This document shows, one piece after another, positions 17,801-26,273 of a stretch of DNA of 40,251 nt. This DNA comes from an uncultured Clostridia bacterium (GTDB lineage: Bacteria; Bacillota; Clostridia; TANB77; CAG-508). The DNA lies in contig CANQXD010000012.1 in NCBI GenBank assembly GCA_947627755.1, forward strand, positions 1 through 40,251, written 5' to 3'. The notes under the pieces are model-generated. The model was given only the letters and a program-made list of their open reading frames with translations. It ran no database searches and was not told where the DNA came from. A program made the translations under genes and the position numbers. The first letter of the stretch is position 1. Each line of letters opens with the position of its first letter.

Positions 17801-18428
17801 AAAAACGATTAAAGAATTTACCGAGTTTGGTTCTGGCTTTAAAATTGCAATGCGTGACTTAGAAATTAGAGGAGCAGGAAGCATGCTTGGAGAAATTCAG
17901 CATGGACACATGGAGCAAGTTGGATATGATACGTATTGCAAGTTACTAGATGAAGTCATGAAGGAAATGCAAGGAGTTAAGGTAGAAGAAGAGCAAGATG
18001 TTCAAATTGACTTATCATTTTCTAGTTATATTCCAGATGAATATATTGAAAATAGTAGCCAAAAAATTGAAATTTACCAAGATATTGCACTTTGTAAAAC
18101 AGAAGAAGATATACAAAATGTAACAGATGAAATAATAGACCGCTATGGTGCAATGCCACAAGAAGTAGAAAATTTGCTTGAAATAGCAAGAATTAAAAAT
18201 GGTGCAAGAAAAGCCAATATCGTAAAAATTTCTCAAAAAAGAGATGGAATTAGCTTTTTATATGATAATAGTAAATTTGATGTATCTTTGGTAAATAAAT
18301 TAATCGAAAAATACAATCGAAAAGTGCGCTTTTCTACAGGAATAGAGCCTTATATTACTTTGTTATTAGATGGAAAGAGTGATAAGGAAAAATTAAAAGA
18401 AATCGAAGAGTTTTTAGAAAACAGTTAG
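14880..18428 (+). CDS. mfd: transcription-repair coupling factor Mfd
   Basis: Mfd releases RNA polymerase stalled at lesions and recruits UvrA. The order is a UvrB-like N-terminus (1 to about 330), a degenerate domain, the CarD-like RNAP-interacting domain (IGDYVVHKSHGIGQF, about 520-590), a RecG-like helicase with Walker A GDVGYGKTE (about 671) and DEEH (about 773), TRG motif regions (SGIDIPNANTI, QIRGRVGR) and the C-terminal TRCF domain. At 1182 residues it has the normal length. The ATG at 14880 is 7 nt from AGGAG; the upstream in-frame ATG (14859) precedes that site. Codons 451-465 are exactly one 45-bp arm of the dispersed GGGAC repeat, read in frame (YQKGQIYQKETSPKV). They fall in a linker just before VIVSQGRLSEGFE. 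Confidence 0.96.
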   Translation: MNAIISELIKLPKFQDYLQEIQEKHSPVTSISGLSDVGKVQYIYATKEAINRPICIVTYNEIQAKKLIEDLKYFAKEFETIYYFPKKEIATYDYVLESKDLLYSRIDVLNKLEQNKVKIVVTTIEAMMQKMIAKSTLYEHKLEMKVGKNYSLEEIKQTLIHLGYERSDLVEGKGQFSLRGDILDIALSEKEGVRVEFWGEEIDSIRKFNLSSQRSTDMIEKIEIMPAHELILGKDLQLVVKEIEEGKLDFNEEIEERVNIKKEYKQKLEEIKNQDIALIEANDYLSKMDKYFNYFYEKQQNFMDYLEKDFLIIFDELSKVKQREENILMENRNLMKALLEKEKYIPQSIQNLEKIEYVREDKQILYLEKQDFGIAKVAPVKFQFSYRDVNYYKSEMELLIGDFIKWLNDKKKVVVLAGNEEETEKFIKLLEEKEVPYKKQNLNQISNLEMYQKGQIYQKETSPKVPQKVIVSQGRLSEGFECYDLNLVVITGEDLFTSNVKKRRKLSSSFKEGEKIVFADLKIGDYVVHKSHGIGQFVGVNTLKADGIVKDYIKIRYRNDDMLYIPTNDLDSIRKYIGGGEATPKINKLGSKEWENTKAKVKKNLQEVAKELIELYAKRQSIKGYAFSKDTEWQKQFEDSFPYVETDDQLRCIEETKKDMEAPRPMDRLLCGDVGYGKTEVAIRAAFKAVMDQKQVAYLVPTTVLANQQYESFKGRMESFAIRVELLNRFRTKKEQEEIIRKLKLGEIDVVVGTHRLLSKDVEFKDLGLLIVDEEHRFGVKDKEKIKQYKASIDVLSMSATPIPRTLHMSIVGVRDMSVIYDPPQNRKPVQTYVLEQDEEVVKEAITKELERSGQVFYLYNKVEDIEAKAVQIANLVPEAKVAFAHGKMSGNELEEIMMDFIKGEVNVLVCTTILESGIDIPNANTIIVENADRLGLAQLYQIRGRVGRAEKQAYAYIMYKRDKLLTEVADKRLKTIKEFTEFGSGFKIAMRDLEIRGAGSMLGEIQHGHMEQVGYDTYCKLLDEVMKEMQGVKVEEEQDVQIDLSFSSYIPDEYIENSSQKIEIYQDIALCKTEEDIQNVTDEIIDRYGAMPQEVENLLEIARIKNGARKANIVKISQKRDGISFLYDNSKFDVSLVNKLIEKYNRKVRFSTGIEPYITLLLDGKSDKEKLKEIEEFLENS
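16230..16274 (+). repeat. GGGAC-core repeat arm inside mfd
   Basis: A 45-bp unit matching one arm of the elements at 36641-36751 and 4636-4750 almost base for base (TACC...GGGACAG...GGAAACGTCCCC...GGTA). It begins exactly at a codon boundary and encodes 15 residues without a stop. A partial further copy (CCCCAAAAGGTA) follows. Confidence 0.9.
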
Positions 18429-18439
18429 GAGAAAAGAAA

Positions 18440-19229
18440 ATGCAAGTCATTACAAGTAAGGAAAATGAAGTTATTAAAAATATAAAAAAATTAAAAGATA
18501 AAAAGTATCGTGATGAGCAAAACAAATTCTTAGTAGAAGGCATCAAAATGGTGCAAGAAGCAATTCAAGAAAAAGCAAAAATAGATAAAATTGTAGTATG
18601 TGAAGAATGTATTAATGATGGAACAATTGGGAAAGACCTTCTTTATGAAATTGCAAAACAAGATTGCATTTATACTTCTAAAAAAGTATTTGAAAGCATT
18701 ACAGAAGTAACAAGTCCACAAGGAATACTGGCAGTTATGCAAAAAGAAAATGGAGAAGAAAGTATTTCTTACGAGGAAGATATCATTGTAGTGTTAGATG
18801 GCATTCAAGACCCGGGAAATTTAGGAACCATTCTAAGAACCATAGATAGTGTTAATCTAAAACAAGTCATTTTATCAGAAAACACAGCAGATCCATATAA
18901 TCCAAAGGTAGTACGTTCAACCATGGGAGCCATTTATAGAGTTAATATGATAAGAAGCAAAAACATAGTAGAAACATTAAAAAATATAAAAAAGCATAAA
19001 TACGATATTGTAGCAACCTCTTTGCAAACAGATGAAACCATTTACGACATCGACTATAAAAAGAAAGTCATTGTCATTGGAAACGAAGCAAATGGAGTAT
19101 CTAAAAATGTGTTAGAACTAGCAAACAAAAAAGTAAAAATACCAATGCTTCGGAAAAACAGAAAGCCTAAATGCGGCAGTTGCAACTGGAATTATCTTAT
19201 ACGAATATGTAAGAAAAAAGTACCTTTAG
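18440..19229 (+). CDS. SpoU/TrmH-family RNA 2'-O-methyltransferase, with +1 frameshift
   Basis: An SPOUT methyltransferase (RlmB/TrmH-like) that methylates a ribose 2'-OH in rRNA or tRNA. It has an N-terminal substrate-binding domain (NKFLVEGIKMVQEA) and SpoU motifs 1 (DGIQDPGNLGTILRT) and 2 (VIGNEANGVS). Motif 3 is broken: frame 0 reads PML-CGG-AAA AAC. A +1 step at CGG (19151-19153) to GGA restores GKTESLNAAVATGIILYEYVRKK and a stop at 19227-19229, 262 residues in all. Read straight on, frame 0 gives a 303-residue protein with a nonsense C-terminus. The final two codons and the stop come from a GGGAC repeat. The gene begins 11 bp after the mfd stop, so it is in the mfd operon. The exact RNA target is not determinable. 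Confidence 0.85.
19151..19154 (+). other. putative +1 recoding site CGG-A in spoU gene
   Basis: CTT CGG AAA in frame 0 versus CTT (C) GGA AAA ACA, which gives the family-conserved motif 3 LGKTESLN. The CTT-then-rare-Arg arrangement resembles the yeast Ty1 slip site CUU-AGG. Confidence 0.65.
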
Positions 19230-19259
19230 GGACGTTTCCTAAAGAGACATTTTTAGGTA
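19221..19259. repeat. GGGAC-core repeat at the 3' end of the spoU gene
   Basis: A TACCT...AGGTA-bounded unit with a GGGACGTTTCC core, which supplies the stop codon of the methyltransferase gene. It is a diverged member of the dispersed family. Confidence 0.7.
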
Positions 19260-19283
19260 AGGAGCAAAAAAATAAAAAAACAC

Positions 19284-19312
19284 TTGCATATTATGAAAAC
19301 TCATGCTATAAT
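19284..19312 (+). promoter_or_regulatory. promoter of the acidic membrane protein gene
   Basis: TTGCAT (19284-19289), 17 bp, TATAAT (19307-19312), upstream of the gene starting at 19377. Confidence 0.75.
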
Positions 19313-19376
19313 TATGCATATTGCGATAAGCAATGGTGTAATATTCTATAATTCTAATTAGAAAAGGAGAAAAAAT

Positions 19377-20057
19377 ATGAAAAAAGAAAAGAGTTTTTTA
19401 CGGCAGGTTATAAGAGGAATATTTATTTTTTGTTTAATTTTTTTGATTATCATTGTAGTACAAATTATTATTGCAGCTAATTCACATGAAAGTGCTCAAA
19501 GTATAAAACTTGATAAAGATGCAGCCTATACTATTTATAATGAAGGATTAGAAAGTTATGATTATGATGAAGTTACAATAAATTCTCTAAAATGGAAGGA
19601 TATGGAACTTCTTTATTACAATGGACTAAGATATGTAACATATCCGGATTTAGCACAAATAGAAATAACAAGCAAATTTGGTAGTACAATAAAATATGAT
19701 GGAAAAAATCTAAAATACTATAATGATAATATTTTAGGGTTTAAACCCATAAAATATGTAGAAATATTAGTAGATAAAGAGCACGTAGAAGATATTACTT
19801 ATTATCAGTACAAAGAAGTTGTTGATTTTAATGCAATAATAATTAATGTTTTAAAGGCTATTTTATACATTGCAATTTATGTTATTCTTGTGCTACTTTC
19901 TCTTATTATAGTATATGCAATAATAATCTTTATTATAGATGGGATAAAGATTAAAAAGATAGACTATGAAGATGAAGATTCCGAAGAGGAGGATACACAA
20001 GAAGATGCTGATGATGAATACGAAGAAGATGAAGATGAGGATGCTGTAGAAGAATAA
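19377..20057 (+). CDS. membrane protein with acidic tail, unknown
   Basis: A 226-residue protein. One membrane helix lies near the N-terminus (about 12-33), followed by an extracytoplasmic domain of about 115 residues with many Tyr and Asp. A second long hydrophobic stretch (about 152-190) precedes an extremely acidic cytoplasmic tail (last 30 residues almost all Asp/Glu). I know no family for it. GGAG precedes the ATG and it has its own promoter and terminator. Codon 9 (19401-19403) is CGG and must be read as a normal codon, since +1 would stop within four codons. It is followed by C. Confidence 0.75.
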   Translation: MKKEKSFLRQVIRGIFIFCLIFLIIIVVQIIIAANSHESAQSIKLDKDAAYTIYNEGLESYDYDEVTINSLKWKDMELLYYNGLRYVTYPDLAQIEITSKFGSTIKYDGKNLKYYNDNILGFKPIKYVEILVDKEHVEDITYYQYKEVVDFNAIIINVLKAILYIAIYVILVLLSLIIVYAIIIFIIDGIKIKKIDYEDEDSEEEDTQEDADDEYEEDEDEDAVEE

Positions 20058-20058
20058 A

Positions 20059-20103
20059 AAAGGTGGGTGTAAAAATTTATTAAATTTTTACACCCGCCTT
20101 TTT
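20059..20103. terminator. bidirectional terminator
   Basis: A long stem GGTGGGTGTAAAAATTT / AAATTTTTACACCCGCC with A and T flanks, between the convergent acidic membrane protein gene and yvcK. Confidence 0.9.
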
Positions 20104-20104
20104 C

Positions 20105-21056
20105 CTATCTCATCAAATAAGAAAAAATAATCGAGCTTAATTTTAAACTATCATGTTTAATGGTGCCATCTGCTGTTGTTAGTAAATCACCTTCTAAAAG
20201 CTCATAATTTTGCTTTATAATATTTTCATAATCAATACGAACAGGGTCTTTTTGCTCTTCTGTTGCATATTTATTTAAAAATTCGTCACTAATTTTGGTT
20301 GTACTTACAATAACTGCATCAATAGTATCTTTTCCAATATATTTTTCTAATATTTGAACATGGTCATTTACTGTAAAATTATCTGTTTCACCAGGTTGTG
20401 TCATTGCATTACATATATACATTACTTTAGCTTTTGCTTCTTTAATTGCCTTTGCAACTTCTGGACAAATTAAATGTGGCATAACACTAGTATATAAACT
20501 TCCCATGCTCAAAATAATTAAATCAGCCTCTTTTATTTTTTCAAAAACTTCTGGAAAAACATGAGGATTTTCTTTATAAAAAATACGAGAATATTCTTTA
20601 TTTGCTTTCGTAATATTTTCTTCTCCTTCTACAATTTCACCATCTATAGTTTCTCCCATAAGCGTTAAACAATCTTCCGAAAGAGGAAGAACAGTATGCT
20701 CTACATGAAGTAATTTGCTTAAATATTCAATACTTGTTTTGAAACTATTAGTTTCTTTTAGTAAAGAAGTTAAAATTAAATTTCCAAGAGCATGACCATT
20801 TAATTCACTATAGGTAGACAAACGATATTCCATAATATCTTTTATCTCATCAGGAAGAGTAGATAAGCTACTTAAAACGTGTCTAACATCTCCTACAGCA
20901 GGAGTAGAGAATTCTTTGCGAAGTCTACCAGTACTACTACCATTATCAGATACGGTAATAATTGCTGTAATTTCAATAGGAAAGTATTTTAATCCTCTTA
21001 AAACACTAGAAGTTCCGTGTTCCTCCACCTAAAATAACAACTTTTTTTCTTTTCAT
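20105..21056 (-). CDS. yvcK: YvcK/CofD-like gluconeogenesis factor, with +1 frameshift
   Basis: YvcK is a UDP-sugar-binding protein needed for cell-wall homeostasis on gluconeogenic carbon sources. The ATG at 21056 has AAAGGA 8 nt upstream and encodes MKRKKVVILGGGT. CGG then follows (21017-21015), and straight reading stops three codons on. A +1 step from CGG to GGA gives GGGTGTSSVLRGL, the invariant nucleotide-binding loop, and the frame then runs to TAG at 20105. The total is 316 residues, the normal length. VSDNGSSTGRLR, GDVRHVLSSL, NGHALGNLILTSL and MGSLYTSVMPHL are clear family motifs. A GTG start at 21028 would delete the glycine loop and has no good ribosome binding site. GGAGGA, 3 nt upstream of CGG, could act as an internal Shine-Dalgarno stimulator. 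Confidence 0.88.
21014..21017 (-). other. putative +1 recoding site CGG-A in yvcK
   Basis: ACA CGG AAC in frame 0 versus ACA (C) GGA ACT on the minus strand. It lies at codon 14 in the middle of the GGGTGTS loop, so almost no functional product can arise without the frame change. Confidence 0.65.
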
Positions 21057-21122
21057 AATTTTATTCCTTTCAAGCATAACTATAGGACATAGTATAAGCC
21101 ATATAATATTACTAAAAGCAAA

Positions 21123-22514
21123 TTAAAAATCACAATTCTTTGGAGTTCTTGGGAAAGGAATAACATCACGAATATTTTGCATACCAGTTAAGTACATCAT
21201 CATTCTTTCAAAACCTAAGCCAAAACCAGCATGTTTACTGCTTCCAAAACGGCGTAAATCTAAATACCACCAATAATCTTCTTCTTTCAAACCAAGTTCT
21301 TTAATTCTAGTTCTTAATTTTTCAATATCATCTTCTCTTTGGCTACCACCAATTAACTCTCCAATACCAGGAACTAAAAGGTCAGTAGCAGCAACAGTTT
21401 TACCATCATCATTTTGCTTCATATAAAATGCTTTAATATCCTTTGGATAATCTGTTACAAAAACAGGTTTTCCAAAAACAACTTCACTTAAATAACGTTC
21501 ATGTTCAGTTTGAATGTCAACTCCCCAAGAAACTTTGTATTCAAAATTATCGTTATTTTTTTCTAATTCTTTAATAGCATCTGTGTAGCTAATTCTTCCA
21601 AAGTCAGAATTTACTACATGATTTAACCTTTCAATTAAACCAGGAGCAATAAACTGGTCAAAAAATTCCATTTCTTCTGGAGCATTTTCTAATACATAAG
21701 AAATAATATATTTAATCATATCTTCTGCTAAATTCATGTCGTCCTCTAAGTCAGCAAAGCACATTTCTGGTTCTATCATCCAAAACTCAGCAGCATGTTT
21801 TACCGTGTTCGAATTTTCTGCACGGAAAGTAGGACCAAAAGTATATACATTACGAAACGCAAAAGCATAATTTTCAACATCTAATTGGCCACTTACAGTA
21901 AGATGAGCATTTTTTCCAAAAAAGTCTTTTGAATAATCTACACTTCCATCTTCTAATTTTGGAATATTCTCAAAATCTAAAGTAGAAACGTTAAACATTT
22001 CGCCTGCACCTTCACAGTCGCTAGAAGTAATAAGTGGGGTGTGCACATATACAAAGCCTCTTTCTTGGAAAAACTTATGAATCGCATAAGAAAGAACGCT
22101 ACGTACACGGAAAACAGCATTGAAGGTATTTGTCCTTGGACGTAAATAAGAGATTGTTCTTAAATATTCAAAAGAATGTCTTTTCTTTTGAAGCGGATAA
22201 TCGCTATCTGCCATATCAAAAATTTCTACTTTGCTTGCTTTTATTTCAAAAGGTTGTTTTGCATTTTCAGTTTTTACAACAGTTCCTGTAACAATAATAG
22301 AAGAACTAATCGTTAGCTTACAAATTTCACTAAAATTAGGTAATGTAGTATCAAATACGATTTGCACATTTTTAAAAAATGAGCCATCATTTAATTCAAT
22401 AAATCCGAAAGTTTTAGAATCTCTAAGGGTTTTTACCCAACCAGAAACTTGAACTTCTTTTCCAACATAATTATCAGTATTACGGTATAAATCTTTTACT
22501 AATATATTTTCCAT
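21123..22514 (-). CDS. asnS: asparaginyl-tRNA synthetase
   Basis: This class IIb enzyme charges tRNA-Asn. It has an N-terminal OB-fold anticodon-binding domain ([25 protein letters not shown]), motif 2 region [21 protein letters not shown] and motif 3 [15 protein letters not shown], ending [10 protein letters not shown]. The 463 residues are the usual AsnRS length. AGGAGG sits 7 nt before the ATG at 22514, so an upstream in-frame start at 22544 is not used. It is divergent from aspS; the shared upstream region carries a GGGAC repeat. I see no T-box. Confidence 0.95.
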   Translation of the reverse strand: MENILVKDLYRNTDNYVGKEVQVSGWVKTLRDSKTFGFIELNDGSFFKNVQIVFDTTLPNFSEICKLTISSSIIVTGTVVKTENAKQPFEIKASKVEIFDMADSDYPLQKKRHSFEYLRTISYLRPRTNTFNAVFRVRSVLSYAIHKFFQERGFVYVHTPLITSSDCEGAGEMFNVSTLDFENIPKLEDGSVDYSKDFFGKNAHLTVSGQLDVENYAFAFRNVYTFGPTFRAENSNTVKHAAEFWMIEPEMCFADLEDDMNLAEDMIKYIISYVLENAPEEMEFFDQFIAPGLIERLNHVVNSDFGRISYTDAIKELEKNNDNFEYKVSWGVDIQTEHERYLSEVVFGKPVFVTDYPKDIKAFYMKQNDDGKTVAATDLLVPGIGELIGGSQREDDIEKLRTRIKELGLKEEDYWWYLDLRRFGSSKHAGFGLGFERMMMYLTGMQNIRDVIPFPRTPKNCDF

Positions 22515-22585
22515 TTTCTTGCCTCCTTTTACATTATGTAGCAATTATACAATATTATGCAAAAGAAAGCAAGATGGAGATAGAA

Positions 22586-22637
22586 TTGCCATTTGGGACG
22601 CCCTTTTTTGGCAATAAATTGCCATTTGGGACAGGCC
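22586..22637. repeat. GGGAC-core repeat between asnS and aspS
   Basis: Two direct copies of TTGCCATTTGGGAC (one followed by G, one by A) flank TTGGCAA, which pairs with the first TTGCCA. The arm sequence differs from the TACC type but the GGGACG/GGGACA pair is kept. Confidence 0.75.
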
Positions 22638-22685
22638 TTTTATTCATTGATAAGTAAAATAGTTAATGAAAATAAATGAAAACAC

Positions 22686-22714
22686 TAGACATAACTTAGC
22701 AAAAGGAATATAAT
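22686..22714 (+). promoter_or_regulatory. promoter of aspS
   Basis: TAGACA (22686-22691), 17 bp, TATAAT (22709-22714). Confidence 0.65.
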
Positions 22715-22786
22715 AGAAAAGGTAAAAAAGTCAAATAGATAAAACTAAATTGACTACACTTATGCATTGAAAGGAATGAAACAAAA

Positions 22787-24544
22787 ATGAACAACCAATA
22801 TCGTAATTATATGTGTGGAGAGTTAAATATAAAAAATGTAGGAGAAACAGTTAAACTTGCAGGTTGGGTGCAAAGAATTCGTAACCTAGGAGCAATGCAA
22901 TTTATTGACTTAAGAGACGAAACAGGAATCACCCAAATTGTAATAAATGAAAATGCAAAAGAAATGGTAAATGAACTTGTAACCGAATGTGTTATTTCCG
23001 TAGAAGGAAAAGTATTAGAACGTGTAAATAAAAACTTAAAAATTTCAACAGGAGAAATTGAAGTAGAAGCAAGTTCTATTACTATGCTAGGAAAATGTAA
23101 AAATGTACTTCCTTTTGAAGTAAACTCAGACAAAGCAGATATTTCTCAAGTAAAAGAAGATTTAAGATTACAATATCGTTTTCTAGATTTAAGAAACGAT
23201 AAAATCCATAAAAACATTTTACTTCGTTCAAAAATCTTAAAATTTTTAAGAGATAAAATGGACGAATTAGGCTTTACAGAAGTGCAAACTCCAATTTTAG
23301 CCAATTCTTCTCCAGAAGGAGCAAGAGACTTTTTAGTACCAAGTAGATTGCATCCAGGTGAATTTTATGCATTGCCACAAGCACCACAACAATTTAAGCA
23401 ATTACTTATGGTATCTGGTTTTAATAAATATTTCCAACTTGCACCATGTTTTAGAGACGAAGACCCACGCGCAGATAGAGCACCAGGGGAATTTTATCAA
23501 TTAGACTTTGAAATGAGCTTTGCAACGCAAGAAGAAGTTTTTGAAGTGCTAGAAGAAATCTTTACATCTACATTTAAAAAATTTACTACTTGGAAAGTAG
23601 ACGAAGCGCCATTTATTAGAATTCCATACAAAGAAGCGATGGAAAAATACGGAATTGATAAACCAGATTTAAGAAACCCACTTATAATTCAAGATGCAAC
23701 AGAAGTTTTCAAAAATACAGAGTTTAGCATATTCCAAGGAAAAGTAATCAAAACCATTATTGTTCCAAACGGAGCAGAGCAAGGAAGAAAATTCTTTGAT
23801 GGTATGGATGAATTTGCCAAAGCAGAAGCAGGTGCAAAAGGTTTAGCATGGGTAAAATTAGAAGAGGAAGGCCCTGTTGGAGGTATTGCTAAATTTGTAA
23901 CAGAAGAAGTGAAAAAAGGTTTAGAATCTTTAGGGGCAAAAACAGGAGATAGTTTATTCTTTGTAGCAGAGGAAAAACTAGAAAATGCACAAAAAATTGC
24001 AGGTTTAGTCCGTATTGAACTTGGAAAACGTTTAGACTTAATTGAAAAAGATGCTTATCGTTTCTGCTTCATTGTAGATTTTCCAATGTATGAAGAAGCA
24101 GAAGATGGAAAAATAGACTTTAATCACAACCCATTTTCTATGCCACAAGGCGGAATGGAAGCACTAAATACCAAAAATCCATTAGAAATTTTAGCATATC
24201 AATATGATGTAGTATGCAACGGATTTGAAATGGCATCAGGAGCAGTAAGAAATCACGATCCAGAACTTATGGTAAAAGCATTTGAAATAGCAGGATATAG
24301 TGAAAAAGAAGTAGAAACCAGATTTGGTGCGTTATATAATGCTTTCCAATATGGAACACCACCACACGCAGGAGCAGCACCTGGGGTTGATAGAATGATA
24401 ATGCTAATTACTAACGAAGATAATTTAAGAGAAATTATTGCATTCCCTAAAAATAAAAAAGCAAGAGATATATTAATGAATGCACCAAGTAGAGTAACCA
24501 AGGAGCAATTAGACGAAGTACATATTAAGCTAATAGAAGAATAA
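22787..24544 (+). CDS. aspS: aspartyl-tRNA synthetase
   Basis: A 585-residue bacterial-type AspRS. It has an OB-fold anticodon domain (VKLAGWVQRIRNLGAMQFIDLRDETG), the catalytic core with FLVPSRLHPGEFYALPQAPQ and motif 2 FRDEDPRADRAPGEFYQLD, the bacterial GAD insertion (about 280-410), and motif 3 GAAPGVDRMIMLIT. AAAGGA is 11-12 nt upstream of the ATG. An ATG directly after AAAGGA opens a four-codon ORF that overlaps the aspS start. It lies in a cluster with asnS, so both enzymes exist and there is no need for indirect Asn-tRNA formation. Confidence 0.96.
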   Translation: MNNQYRNYMCGELNIKNVGETVKLAGWVQRIRNLGAMQFIDLRDETGITQIVINENAKEMVNELVTECVISVEGKVLERVNKNLKISTGEIEVEASSITMLGKCKNVLPFEVNSDKADISQVKEDLRLQYRFLDLRNDKIHKNILLRSKILKFLRDKMDELGFTEVQTPILANSSPEGARDFLVPSRLHPGEFYALPQAPQQFKQLLMVSGFNKYFQLAPCFRDEDPRADRAPGEFYQLDFEMSFATQEEVFEVLEEIFTSTFKKFTTWKVDEAPFIRIPYKEAMEKYGIDKPDLRNPLIIQDATEVFKNTEFSIFQGKVIKTIIVPNGAEQGRKFFDGMDEFAKAEAGAKGLAWVKLEEEGPVGGIAKFVTEEVKKGLESLGAKTGDSLFFVAEEKLENAQKIAGLVRIELGKRLDLIEKDAYRFCFIVDFPMYEEAEDGKIDFNHNPFSMPQGGMEALNTKNPLEILAYQYDVVCNGFEMASGAVRNHDPELMVKAFEIAGYSEKEVETRFGALYNAFQYGTPPHAGAAPGVDRMIMLITNEDNLREIIAFPKNKKARDILMNAPSRVTKEQLDEVHIKLIEE

Positions 24545-24621
24545 TAAAAAATTAAATAATGCAATAAAGGAAAAAGGATAAGGCATTAAATAGTATTACA
24601 AAAAATTATTAAAAAATATAG

Positions 24622-24665
24622 AAAGATGTGAATGACTATATTATAAGTACTTCACATCTTTTTAG
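24622..24665 (+). terminator. terminator of aspS
   Basis: An 11-bp stem AAAGATGTGAA (24622-24632) / TTCACATCTTT (24651-24661) followed by Ts. Confidence 0.75.
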
Positions 24666-24677
24666 AAAGAGGGAAAA

Positions 24678-26264
24678 ATGGCAGTTTTAGAAATCATAAA
24701 CCAAGATAATCCTATTTTAAGACAAAAAAGTAAGCCAGTAAAAGAAATCAATAACGAAATAAAACAAGATATAATAGATTTAAAAGACACTTTAAATACA
24801 ACAGAGGGAGTAGGTATTTCTGCAGTTCAAGTAGGTATTTTAAAAAGAATTGTCTATGTAAAATATGAAGAACAAGAGTATGTCCTAATCAATCCTAAAA
24901 TAATTATGCAAGAAGGAAAAATAGAAGACTATGAAGGCTGTTTGTCAGTGAAGGAAAAAGATTATTCTTTTCTTTATGGGAAAGTAGAAAGAGCATTTTT
25001 AGTAGAAATAGAAGCCTTAAATGAGCAAGGAGAAAAAGTAAGCATAGTAGCAGATGGTATGCTTGCTAGAATTTTTCAACATGAAATTGACCATTTAGAT
25101 GGCATTCTTTATACTGATAAAATAATCGGAAACTTAGAAAAATTTAAAACAATAGAAGAAAGAAATAGGTGGAAAGAAGAAAGAAAACAAGAAAATAAGA
25201 AAAAAGTACTATTAGGAATGAGTGGTGGAGTAGATAGCTCTGTTGCAGCAGTAGTTTTAAAAGAAATGGGTTATGATGTAATAGGTGCTACTATGAAGCT
25301 TTGGGAAGATAAATGTAATCCTGAAATAGAAGGGGGTTGTTGTTCTTTCTCTGCAACAAATGATGCAAAAAGAGTTTGTGATAGCTTAGAAATTCCACAT
25401 TATACTTTAAATTGTGAAAAAGACTTTGAACATTATGTCATTGATGACTTTATGAATTGCTACCAAAATTGTAAAACACCAAATCCATGTATTGAATGTA
25501 ATCGCTATTTGAAATTTGGTGCATTTTATCAAAAAGCATTAGAATTAAAATGTGACTATGTAGCAACAGGTCATTATGCAAAAATAGAATATAGTGAAGA
25601 ATATAACCAATATGTCATGAAAAAATCAGAAGCTGATAAAAAGGACCAAACTTACTTTTTATATAGTATTCCAAAGGAAGTTTTACCACATATTCTTTAT
25701 CCATTAGAAAGCTTTAAAGAAAAGGAAAATATTAGAAAAATAGCAGAACTTCATCACTTAAAAGTAGCACATAAAAAAGACAGCCAAGAAGTATGCTTCA
25801 TTCCAGATAACAATTATGTAGGATTTCTTAAAAAACATAGTAAAGGAGAAGCAAAAAAAGGAAAAATTGTACTAAAAGATGGTACAATATTAGGAACACA
25901 TGAAGGGTTAATTCACTATACAATAGGGCAAAGAAAAGGGCTAGGAGTAAGCTATAAAACGCCGCTATATGTCATTGAATTAAATCAAAAAACAAATGAA
26001 GTAGTTGTGGGAGAAGAAAAAGAATTATATAAAAAAGAATTACAAGCAACAGAATGTAATTTCTTATTAGAGTTAGATTTAAGCAAACCAATAACTGTAA
26101 TGGCAAAAGTAAGATATCGTGCAAAAGCAGCAAAAGCAACACTAACTATGGAAAATAACATTGCAAATGTTACTTTTGAAGAACCTCAAAGAGCCATTAC
26201 AAAAGGGCAATCTGTAGTATTTTATATCGGAGATATTGTTCTTGGTGGTGGAAAAATAATATAA
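24678..26264 (+). CDS. peptide deformylase-MnmA fusion
   Basis: A 528-residue two-domain protein. Residues 1 to about 150 are a peptide deformylase: motif 1 GVGISAVQVG (Q51), motif 2 EGCLS (C88) and motif 3 HEIDH (135-139) are all present, so the metal site looks intact. After a Lys/Glu-rich linker (about 153-176), residues 177-528 are MnmA, the tRNA U34 2-thiouridylase: PP-loop SGGVDSS (182-188), catalytic cysteines C274 (ECN) and C373 (EVCF), and TIGQRKGLGV. No start codon or ribosome binding site sits at the MnmA boundary and the frame is unbroken, so the fusion is real at DNA level. GAGGGAAAA precedes the ATG. An IscS-like desulfurase (34293-35432) could supply its sulfur. Confidence 0.93.
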   Translation: MAVLEIINQDNPILRQKSKPVKEINNEIKQDIIDLKDTLNTTEGVGISAVQVGILKRIVYVKYEEQEYVLINPKIIMQEGKIEDYEGCLSVKEKDYSFLYGKVERAFLVEIEALNEQGEKVSIVADGMLARIFQHEIDHLDGILYTDKIIGNLEKFKTIEERNRWKEERKQENKKKVLLGMSGGVDSSVAAVVLKEMGYDVIGATMKLWEDKCNPEIEGGCCSFSATNDAKRVCDSLEIPHYTLNCEKDFEHYVIDDFMNCYQNCKTPNPCIECNRYLKFGAFYQKALELKCDYVATGHYAKIEYSEEYNQYVMKKSEADKKDQTYFLYSIPKEVLPHILYPLESFKEKENIRKIAELHHLKVAHKKDSQEVCFIPDNNYVGFLKKHSKGEAKKGKIVLKDGTILGTHEGLIHYTIGQRKGLGVSYKTPLYVIELNQKTNEVVVGEEKELYKKELQATECNFLLELDLSKPITVMAKVRYRAKAAKATLTMENNIANVTFEEPQRAITKGQSVVFYIGDIVLGGGKII

Positions 26265-26273
26265 TTTAAGCTT

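Noticed and set aside
18440..19351. 303-residue frame-0 version of the SpoU methyltransferase
   Set aside because: Everything after CGG is a wrong-frame reading: motif 3 is lost and the tail runs through a repeat and into the next promoter.
20105..21028. YvcK starting at GTG 21028
   Set aside because: This would remove the glycine loop of the nucleotide site. The ATG at 21056 has a well-spaced ribosome binding site and gives the family's full length after the +1 step.
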